Position numbers and translations under genes: made by a program
The notes under the pieces: model-generated
Database searches by the model: none
What the model saw: the letters and a program-made list of their open reading frames with translations, nothing else
Told to the model about the DNA's origin: nothing
NCBI RefSeq assembly: GCF_001855555.1
Contig: NZ_MKCT01000017.1
Span: forward strand, 1-64,000
DNA from: Chromobacterium sphagni
GTDB lineage: Bacteria > Pseudomonadota > Gammaproteobacteria > Burkholderiales > Chromobacteriaceae
Reading direction: 5' to 3'
Length of the DNA stretch: 64,000 nucleotides
Part shown: piece after piece, positions 30,499 to 37,335 of the stretch
Position numbering within the stretch: the first letter of the stretch is position 1
Layout of the letters: each line of letters begins with the position of its first letter

Positions 30499-31263
30499 TC
30501 AGGAGAAATACTGGCTGGGAGCCCTATTCATGATGCGGCGGAACATCGAGGAGAATGCGCTCGGAGTGTCATAACCCATATCGGACGCGATCAGGGTGAT
30601 CGGTTCGCCGGCGCTCAGCCGCGGCAAAGCGGATATCGCGCAGACTTGTTGGCGCCAGTATAGATAGGACACGCCCAGCTCTTGTTGGAACAGCCGCGCC
30701 AGGGTACGGCTGGATGCGCCCACTAACTCGGCCCATTCATTCAGGTTGCGGCGGTCGCCCGGATTGTTCAGTATCGTCGAACATATGCGTTGCAAGCGGT
30801 GGTCGTTTAGCGGCGGCAAAGGCAGGGCCGCCTCCGTAGACCATTCGATCTCGCTGAGCAGTAAATCCAGCAAACGCTCCTCCCGCTGATTGGAATGCAG
30901 AATGCTGCGGGTGCGCATCAGGCGGATGATGATCTCTCGCATAAGCGGCGAGATGGCGACAGCTTTGGGCGTGCGAGGCAACTGCTCCAGATAGTGGGCA
31001 GATTGGATATACAATGTGCGCAAAGACACTAGGCCGCGCGCCCGCATGCTGTGTTCCACGTTTGGCGGCATCCAGATGCCGCGCTGGGGCGGCACCAGCC
31101 ACAGGCCGGTACTGGTAGACAATTCCATCACGCCGGTGGCGGCGAAAATCAATTGTCCTTCGCAATGGCTGTGTTTGCCGACCTGATGCCCGCTGGGGAA
31201 GTCCTTGGACATGGTCCACGCGAAAACGTCCGCTAGGTGTGCATCGCTAGATTCTGTTGCCAT
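30499..31263 (-). CDS. AraC-family transcriptional regulator with cupin-like sensor domain
   Basis: About 254 residues. An N-terminal cupin-like region (GHQVGKHSHCEGQLIFAATG) probably senses a ligand. The C-terminal region has the two AraC helix-turn-helices, the second around ITLIASDMGYDTPSAFSSMF. The open frame extends to 31410, but similarity begins at MATESSDAHLADVF, so ATG 31263 is preferred. It is transcribed in the same direction as the transporter and catabolic genes and is their likely regulator. Position is the only evidence for the target. Confidence 0.85.
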   Translation of the reverse strand: MATESSDAHLADVFAWTMSKDFPSGHQVGKHSHCEGQLIFAATGVMELSTSTGLWLVPPQRGIWMPPNVEHSMRARGLVSLRTLYIQSAHYLEQLPRTPKAVAISPLMREIIIRLMRTRSILHSNQREERLLDLLLSEIEWSTEAALPLPPLNDHRLQRICSTILNNPGDRRNLNEWAELVGASSRTLARLFQQELGVSYLYWRQQVCAISALPRLSAGEPITLIASDMGYDTPSAFSSMFRRIMNRAPSQYFS

Positions 31264-31507
31264 GCTGCTGCTTTCTTGGGTTTGTCGAGGTAGGCCGAAG
31301 AACCGCTGAATAATACTGCACCGCACAAAATATTCATACAGAATAAAATCTGATGCTTTCCTGGCTCGCAGGCATTGAGTCTGACTTGGTCGGATGGCGG
31401 CGTTGTTCATGCTTGCTATTTATCCATGCGCCGTGTCTTGCGGTCGAACGGCAAGCGAAACGGGCATCCAGAACCTGCCACTTCATTGGAGAGGACGGGT
31501 GTTTGAC

Positions 31508-31687
31508 GGCGCTGTTGCATAAATCCTGGACAGGGCGAGCTTCCCCTTTCCCCAAACAGATTTATGCCACAGCCACCGTGCGCGGACGGCCCAGCATGCT
31601 GAAGCGGTTCAAGATGGCGGCACGCACTTGCAGCTCTGCCACTTGGCCATCGAAGCGCCGGGCTGTCACCCTTTCACCCAGCAGTGG
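31508..31687 (-). mobile_element. Truncated end of an IS5-family element (transposase C-terminus)
   Basis: Reading leftward, about 41 codons encode LLGERVTARRFDGQVAELQV and end ILNRFSMLGRPRTVAVA with a stop at 31562-31564. This is the usual IS5-family transposase C-terminus. GGCGCTGTTGCATAAATC at 31508-31525 looks like its terminal inverted repeat. The rest of the element is missing; it abuts the IS at 31688. Confidence 0.8.
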
Positions 31688-32737
31688 CTTTGTTGCATAA
31701 CCCCAGCTAAGAGCGAGCCTTCCCTTTCTTTAGCCCATCGCTGCCACGGCCACGGTCTTCGGGCAGCCCAGGGCGGTAAAGCGGTTCAATAGCGCCGCAC
31801 GCACTTGAAGTTCCGTCACCTGTCGATCAAAGGTGCGCGCCATCACTCGGCTACCCAGTCGCGTGAAACAGTGCATCTTCGTTTCCGCCAGACTGCGGCG
31901 GTGATATCCGCTCCAGCGTTTCCAGATTCGACATCCCAAGCGCTTGCATGCCGCGATCGCTGCATTGCCCACCTCGCTGCCAGTGATTTTCGACTTCCAC
32001 GGCTTGGCGTTTTTGCGCGGCGGGATCACCGGCATGATTCCTAGGCCAAACAGCGCTGCGCAACAACCCTGAGTGTCATAAGCGCCATCCAGCGTCGCCG
32101 TGGCAACGGGCTCATCCGCCAGCTGCATTCACAACTCCGGCAGTATCGATGCGTCTCCCACACCCTTGCCAGTCACCTCGATAGCTCGGATTTCCAATGT
32201 TTCGGCGTCAATGCCCAGGTGTGCCTTGCGCCACTGACGACGATATTCGGCACCGTGCTTTTTGCGTTTCCCACTCGCCTTCGCCGAGAAACGGGATGCC
32301 GGTGCTATCGATCAGCAGATGCAGCGGACCCTTAGCTGCGGCGATAGCCGATCCGGACCTGCAAGGTGCGCTGGCGACGGCATGCGGTGGAGTGATCCGG
32401 CACCAGCCAGTCGAGCCCAGCTAATTGCAGCAGACTTTGCACCATACCCAGAGCCTGCCGCAACGGCAGATTGAACAGGCATTTAATGCTGAGACAGAAC
32501 TGGATGGCAGCGTCGGTGTATGTGGCTGATCGGCCGTTGTTGCCGGTTGGCAGGGAGGGTCAGCCATTGCATGTCTTTATCGAGCCAGACCAGCAGCGAT
32601 CCGCGTGCGGTCAGGGCCGCGTCGTACTCATGCCAGTTGGTGGTTGCGTAGCGTTGCTTGGGCTTCTTGCTCTGGGGTGCTGCGGTGTTCATTGACTTAG
32701 CATACCGCAGCTGGCGGCAGGGTTATGCAACAAAGCC
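31688..32737 (-). mobile_element. IS5-family insertion sequence, 1050 bp, inactive
   Basis: Both ends carry a perfect 18-bp inverted repeat: GGCTTTGTTGCATAACCC at 31688-31705 and its complement at 32720-32737. The flanking bases differ (CCCAGCAGT left, GTCTGCTTG right), so no target duplication remains and the locus has been rearranged since insertion. The left flank is another IS5 fragment. The right flank is exactly the first base of the dusA-upstream repeat. Confidence 0.88.
31730..32692 (-). pseudogene. IS5-family DDE transposase, broken
   Basis: Pieces of one transposase are spread over frames: the N-terminus MNTAAPQSKKPKQRYATTNW, then after a frameshift near 32555 GNNGRSATYTDAAIQFCLSI and CLFNLPLRQALGMV. 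Further on, after an in-frame stop just before 32128, come MQLADEPVATATLDGAYDTQ and WKRWSGYHRRSLAETKMHCF. The last carries the family's C-terminal Y-2-R-3-E motif region. At least one frameshift and one nonsense change make it non-functional. Confidence 0.85.
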
Positions 32738-33031
32738 GTCTGCTTGCCAAACTTGACCCCCGCGCGGTGTAAGGGGGATAATTCTTCGTTTATTCAAATG
32801 CTTAGTCAACGCCGCCTTGGGGGTAAAAAGCAGGCGCTACACAATGAGAGCGAATGGTGCCATAGCTCCTGAAAGTCGCACTTGGTGTAGCACCGGCGGG
32901 ACGGAAATAGGCGGAAATCAGCCGGAATGAACGTAAACAAGACTGCACAAAATGGCGCTGAAACCCGCGCCAGTCAAGAATCTCACGGGAATAGACCGTC
33001 CCGGCGCATGAGCGTGACGCCTATGCTGGAT
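32738..33031. repeat. Left copy of the ~295-bp dusA-upstream direct repeat (possible island boundary)
   Basis: It matches 40969-41263 in direct orientation from GTCTGCTTGCCAAACTTGAC through the dusA start codons to ATGCTGGA, with scattered substitutions and one indel near 32815. It begins exactly at the IS right end. dusA is a known integration hotspot for islands and prophages at its 5' end, so these repeats are candidate element boundaries. No integrase gene is seen between them. Confidence 0.85.
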
Positions 33032-33049
33032 CGGCGCTACTGGTCGTAA
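32927..33049 (+). pseudogene. 5' fragment of a dusA-like gene
   Basis: Forty codons from ATG 32927 parallel the start of the intact dusA (NRPSRRMSVTPMLD against NRPSRRMSVAPMLD). They then diverge at RRYWS and hit a stop at 33047-33049, so the rest of the enzyme is missing. It is the coding part of the left direct repeat. Confidence 0.8.
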
Positions 33050-33113
33050 AATCCAATAAATTTCAATTGATTGGCGTTGTTGTTTTTGCGCTGTAGCACT
33101 GTCGAATGCACCG

Positions 33114-33154
33114 AATGACAAAGCCGCCTGGGACACCAAGGCGGCTTTGTCATT
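33114..33154. terminator. Long bidirectional terminator hairpin
   Basis: A perfect 16-bp stem, AATGACAAAGCCGCCT (33114-33129) with AGGCGGCTTTGTCATT (33139-33154), and a nine-base loop. It lies 79 bases beyond the stop of the minus-strand small gene at 33233 and could also block transcription from the left repeat. Confidence 0.7.
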
Positions 33155-33232
33155 CCGGATTATCATGCTTGTTGCGCAATGAAACGCGTTATCGCCCAAT
33201 GCAGTCGTTCGCCATCGGATACAGATGCTGTG

Positions 33233-33490
33233 TTAGTGCAATGATGCGCCCGGTCGTGGGCCTATCATCGATTCGATTCCTTCCTGTTCCACTTCTTTCA
33301 GGAAAAGATCGAATGCTTTTTGGTCGGACTCAAACTCGCCGTCGAAGACGATGGAATTGTTGTACTCATCCACAATTTCGAGCGTCCATCCCGTGTCAGG
33401 CAAGCGGTAAATACACACTTCTACGGTCTTGCCCTCGACGGTGTATTGCTGTTGCAACGGGGATTCAATCAAGTCATTTTCGTCGTACAT
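33233..33490 (-). CDS. Small conserved-looking hypothetical protein
   Basis: An 85-residue acidic protein, MYDENDLIESPLQQQYTVEG at the start and ending IESMIGPRPGASLH, with an apparent alternating beta pattern (GKTVEVCIYRLPDTGWTLEI) followed by a helix. No signal or membrane segment. I do not recognise the family. It is the only minus-strand gene inside the repeat-bracketed island and has its own downstream hairpin. The sense strand codes plausibly, but without comparison it remains moderate. Confidence 0.55.
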   Translation of the reverse strand: MYDENDLIESPLQQQYTVEGKTVEVCIYRLPDTGWTLEIVDEYNNSIVFDGEFESDQKAFDLFLKEVEQEGIESMIGPRPGASLH

Positions 33491-33755
33491 AGTAGGACCT
33501 GCTCATGGGTTAGGCATGGCTTGGATGGTAACACTGGTATGCTTCAACGGTTGGCGCCAGCTTCCGGTACGCTTGAGTACGCTACTTTGGCCTGTCCTGG
33601 CAGGTAGGCAGGTGCAGCATGTTCTCTTTCAAGGAAGTGACATTAAATGAGTTTTCACCTGTACTTTAGTGTAGGTTTGTCGACTTTCTGACGAGACCAG
33701 CTTGTTGATGCTTGCAGGGCATCATAAAATCCTTATCCCCTTTTAGTTCAATGAC
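33491..33755. other. Non-coding stretch upstream of the second vgrG
   Basis: No gene found in the ~300 bases between the minus-strand small gene and vgrG. The two are divergently transcribed, so promoters for both are expected here. The right half becomes AT-rich (about 33630-33755). I could not assign definite -35/-10 boxes. Confidence 0.5.
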
Positions 33756-33783
33756 ATACCCTCTTTGGAGGGTATTTTTATTT
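33756..33783 (+). terminator. Attenuator-like terminator just before vgrG (second copy)
   Basis: ATACCCTC (33756-33763) pairs with GAGGGTAT (33768-33775) around a four-base loop and runs into TTTTTATTT. It ends only about ten bases before the vgrG start codon, so it would stop transcripts coming from upstream or act as an attenuator. Confidence 0.7.
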
Positions 33784-33792
33784 GGGAATCGG

Positions 33793-36423
33793 ATGGATTT
33801 GAACGCACTGCTGGCCAGTTTCGCCTCCGCCTTTGGCCAAGATCGACGGGTATTGACTTTGCAGCTGGGTACCGGGCAGATCGCCGCCGAGCAGCTGCTG
33901 CCGCTTAGCCTGCAGGCCGAAGAGGGTCTGTCCCAACCTTACCGCTACACGCTGACTTGCCTGTCGTCGGATACTCATATCGAACTGAAGTCGCTGCTGG
34001 GCCAGCCGGCGCGCATCGGCATCGAGGATGCGGTGGGCGGCGAATCCATCCGTTGCGGCGTGGTGAGCGAGGCTAGACTGGCCGGCGCCGATGGCGGCTT
34101 CGCCAAGTACGAGCTGACCATCGAGCCGCCGTTCGCGCTGCTGCGTCACCGTCGCACTTCGCGCGTGTTCCAGGACCTGACGGTGCCGGACATCATCCAG
34201 CAGATCCTGAGCGAACATCAGCAGAGCAACCCGGCCTTCGCTCGCGTGCAGACCTTGTCCATCCAGGTACAGCCAGCCCAGCCGCGCAGCTATTGCCTGC
34301 AATACCGCGAGAGCGATTACGAGTTCATCGTGCGCCTGATGCACGAGGAAGGCTACGCCTGGCGCTTCCTCCATCAAGACGACGATGGCCCGCAGGTGCA
34401 GCTGGCGGTGTTCGATGACCCGCACAGCCTGCCGGCCGCTCCCTTGAGCCGCGTGCGCTTCCACCGCGCCGACGCCACCGAAGACGAAGACGGCCTGACC
34501 GAATGGCAAGCCGCCCGTCAGATCGTGCCCAGCAGCGTGGCGCTGGCCAGCTACGACTACAAGCCCGTCTCCACCCAGCACAGCGAAGACGGCAGCCGCA
34601 TCGAACAAGGCCAGGCCGGCCAGTCGCTGCAGAGCAGCCTGACCCAATACGACGCGCCGGGCCTGTATTACGCCGGCGACGATGAACAGCTGGGCCGCTA
34701 CGCCCAGCTGCGCCAGCAGGCGCATGATCAGCAGGCCAAGTCCTTCAGCGCTAGCGGCACCGTGCGCGGCCTGCAGCCGGGCCAATGGTTCCACCTGGAC
34801 GACCATCCGGCACATGAAACTGATAGCCCGCAACACCGCGAATTCGTGGTCACCGGCCAGCGCTTCCAGGTGCGCAACAACCTGCCGAAGGATCTGGCCC
34901 AGCACGTCGGCGCCCAAACCGACGCCGCCCCGTTCACCACCGCCCTGCAGACTCAGCGCCGCGGCATTCCGTTGACCCCGGCCTATGCCGGCACCGCGCT
35001 GGCCAAGCCCAAATCGCGCGGCGTGCAGACCGCCACCGTGGTCGGCTCGGCAGAACCGACGGACCAAGCCGCTGACGAGATCTACACCGACGGCCAGGGC
35101 CGCATCAAGGTGCAATTCCACTGGCAACGGCCAGAGGAGCATACAACCTTCGGCGCCAACCTCGACGACAAATCCAGCTGCTGGCTGCGCGTAGCCATGC
35201 CTAGCGCCGGGGCTGGTTTCGGCCACCAGTTCATCCCGCGCATCGGCCAGGAAGTGCTGGTCGACTTCATCGAAGGCGACATCGACCGCCCGCTGGTGAC
35301 CGGCGTGTTCTACAACGGCAGCCACCCGACGCCCGACTTCAGCGGTGCTGGCGCGCTCCCCGCCAACAAAAAGCTGTCCGGCATTAAATCGAAAGAACAC
35401 CAGGGCGGTGGCTACAACGAGCTGCTGTTTGACGACACACCCGGCGAAGTGCGCGCCAAACTCAGCTCCGAATCCGGCAAGACCCAGCTGAACCAAGGCT
35501 TCCTCACCCACCCGCGCAGCAACGGCAAGGCCCAGCCGCGCGGCGAAGGCTTCGAATTGCGCACCGACCAGCACGGCGCCATCCGCGCCGCGCATGGTCT
35601 GCTCTTGTCGACCGAAGCGCAGAACGGCGCCGGCGGCAAACAGCTGGCGCGCGAGCATGCGCAAAGCCAGTTGCAGTCCGCCGTCGCGCTGAGTCAGGCG
35701 CTGGCGGAAACCGCTACCGGCCAGCTCGCCGACACAATGGAAACGGGTCCTGAAGAGATCAGCCACAACGCCAAAGGCAGCAAGCAGCCTGATGGTCATC
35801 TGATGCATCATCTGGATGCCCTCAAGGCTTGGGAAGCCGGCAGCAACACCGACAAAGACGGCAAAACCGCCAAGGAACAAGCCGGCCAACAGTCGCTACT
35901 CATTCTGTCCGGCCCGGCCGGCATCGCCAGCGTCACCGAGCAAAGCCAAACCGTCTCAGCCGGCACTAATCTCAACTTGGTCGCTCAGCGCGATGCCAAC
36001 CACAGCACGGGACGACGCTGGCTGCACAATGTCGGCCAGCACATCAGCCTGTTCGTGGCCGGGGTGAAAGACAAGGTGGCAGTGAAGCTGATTGCTGCCA
36101 AGGGCAAAGTGCAGGTTCAGGCGCAGAGCGATGCGATAGAAATCACGGCGGACAAGGATGTGACTATCACCTCCTGCAAAGATCGGATTGAGGTCAAGGC
36201 CCAGAAGGAAATCCTGCTGACGGCCGGCGGCGCCTATTTCCGGATTGCCGATGGCAATATCGAGGTGCATGCGCCGGGCACAGTCAGCGTGAAAGGCGCA
36301 AGCCATGACTTGTCCGGCCCTGCCAGCCTGAACGCCCCGATGCCCGAGCTGAAAGTCAAAATGTGCGAGATGCGTGCCCGAGCGGCAGCCGCTGGCGGCG
36401 ACGCCGTTGTCCCGGCAGCGTAA
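33793..36423 (+). CDS. vgrG: T6SS spike protein VgrG (second copy, island)
   Basis: An 876-residue VgrG closely similar to the copy at 6989 through the gp27/gp5 core and DUF2345 region (for example SCWLRVAMPSAGAGFGHQFI). ATG 33793 (MDLNALLASFASAFGQD) matches the other copy's start and has GGGA upstream; longer in-frame starts run back into the terminator. Differences: a 25-residue middle insertion of the first copy is missing, the C-terminal tail after SGPAS is unrelated, and a short charged insert is shorter. No toxin domain is fused. It heads a cargo module with its own DUF4123 adaptor and VasX-like toxin. Confidence 0.95.
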   Translation: MDLNALLASFASAFGQDRRVLTLQLGTGQIAAEQLLPLSLQAEEGLSQPYRYTLTCLSSDTHIELKSLLGQPARIGIEDAVGGESIRCGVVSEARLAGADGGFAKYELTIEPPFALLRHRRTSRVFQDLTVPDIIQQILSEHQQSNPAFARVQTLSIQVQPAQPRSYCLQYRESDYEFIVRLMHEEGYAWRFLHQDDDGPQVQLAVFDDPHSLPAAPLSRVRFHRADATEDEDGLTEWQAARQIVPSSVALASYDYKPVSTQHSEDGSRIEQGQAGQSLQSSLTQYDAPGLYYAGDDEQLGRYAQLRQQAHDQQAKSFSASGTVRGLQPGQWFHLDDHPAHETDSPQHREFVVTGQRFQVRNNLPKDLAQHVGAQTDAAPFTTALQTQRRGIPLTPAYAGTALAKPKSRGVQTATVVGSAEPTDQAADEIYTDGQGRIKVQFHWQRPEEHTTFGANLDDKSSCWLRVAMPSAGAGFGHQFIPRIGQEVLVDFIEGDIDRPLVTGVFYNGSHPTPDFSGAGALPANKKLSGIKSKEHQGGGYNELLFDDTPGEVRAKLSSESGKTQLNQGFLTHPRSNGKAQPRGEGFELRTDQHGAIRAAHGLLLSTEAQNGAGGKQLAREHAQSQLQSAVALSQALAETATGQLADTMETGPEEISHNAKGSKQPDGHLMHHLDALKAWEAGSNTDKDGKTAKEQAGQQSLLILSGPAGIASVTEQSQTVSAGTNLNLVAQRDANHSTGRRWLHNVGQHISLFVAGVKDKVAVKLIAAKGKVQVQAQSDAIEITADKDVTITSCKDRIEVKAQKEILLTAGGAYFRIADGNIEVHAPGTVSVKGASHDLSGPASLNAPMPELKVKMCEMRARAAAAGGDAVVPAA

Positions 36424-36441
36424 GGTCTAGGGGAGAGCGCA

Positions 36442-37314
36442 ATGCATCAACAAAACTGGCAACCGCTGTCTGGCGCATTTCTGACTCAAGGCCAATTGGG
36501 TCCATTCAATTTTGCCATTGCCTCTGCAGAGCAAAGGGTCGAACTGCCTGATGACTGGCCGTGGATCTTGCTTACGCCCAGGGGCTTCGAAGACAACGAA
36601 GGGCTGATGCCTTCCTTGTTGAATCTATCGGCGCTCAAGCCCGATGACCGAAGCGCCTTGTTCACCCAACTGGAAAACGCCCAGCAAGACGATGAACCAG
36701 CGCCGCTCAGCGCGCTCCTGTCGGCAGCCGTTGCCCCGGTCGCAATGGCTCGCCATCTATGTCAGGCCCAGGTGTTGGTCCATCAAGGGCAGAAATCCTG
36801 GCTGAGAATTTTTGACGGCAGAGTCTGGTCGCAACTGCCGCGCGTACTCAATGCCCCGGCCATGATCGGTTTGTATGGTCCGGTCAACCTATGGGCAAGC
36901 AATCTGTATGGCCGCTGGGCCTTGATGACGCCCCCCGCGTTCAACTCAGCCCAACCTACCGCGCCAGCCATCGATTGGGAGCGGCTGTTGAGAATCGGCG
37001 CAGTGAATCGCGCATTCGCGCAAACTGACTGCCTGGACTGGGAAAGCGCCATCAGCCGCGCGGCGCGAGTGGATAGCCTGGTTCAACGGGGGCAACACTT
37101 GTACCAACTGGGCCGGCTTGAGGACCAAGTGGCCTTTGCCTGTTACGGCATTCGTTACGGTGATCCGTTTGATTCACACCCGTTGATCCAGCGCGAGATC
37201 GCCGGCTGGATGGCGCAAAGCCCGGAAGAGCGTGAAGACAGCACGGTGGTGGATTGCCTTGCGCTGCTCACAGACGAGCAGTGGGCCGTAATCCAAGCTT
37301 CCGCTATTGAATAA
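36442..37314 (+). CDS. DUF4123 T6SS effector adaptor (island)
   Basis: A 290-residue protein of the DUF4123 (Tap/TEC) type. It has the early FNFAIASAEQ region, then RHLCQAQVLVHQGQKSWLRI and VWSQLPRVLNAPAMIGLYGP, the usual FYDPRVL-like and Gly/Pro-rich segments. It is diverged from the adaptor at 9646. It lies 18 bases after vgrG and 21 before the toxin gene, so it probably loads the VasX-like effector on this VgrG. Family call moderate to good. Confidence 0.75.
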   Translation: MHQQNWQPLSGAFLTQGQLGPFNFAIASAEQRVELPDDWPWILLTPRGFEDNEGLMPSLLNLSALKPDDRSALFTQLENAQQDDEPAPLSALLSAAVAPVAMARHLCQAQVLVHQGQKSWLRIFDGRVWSQLPRVLNAPAMIGLYGPVNLWASNLYGRWALMTPPAFNSAQPTAPAIDWERLLRIGAVNRAFAQTDCLDWESAISRAARVDSLVQRGQHLYQLGRLEDQVAFACYGIRYGDPFDSHPLIQREIAGWMAQSPEEREDSTVVDCLALLTDEQWAVIQASAIE

Positions 37315-37335
37315 CGCATACCCAAACGAGAAAAC

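Noticed and set aside
30365-30663. Short plus-strand open frames beside the AraC gene
   Set aside because: They overlap the AraC gene on the other strand, have no ribosome site and resemble no protein.
31679-32746. Target-site duplication around the IS5 element
   Set aside because: The nine bases on each side (CCCAGCAGT and GTCTGCTTG) do not match, nor do shorter lengths.
32927-33049. Left dusA-like ORF as a functional small protein
   Set aside because: It is a 40-codon copy of the dusA start that ends in unrelated residues and a stop, so it is better explained as the boundary duplicate.
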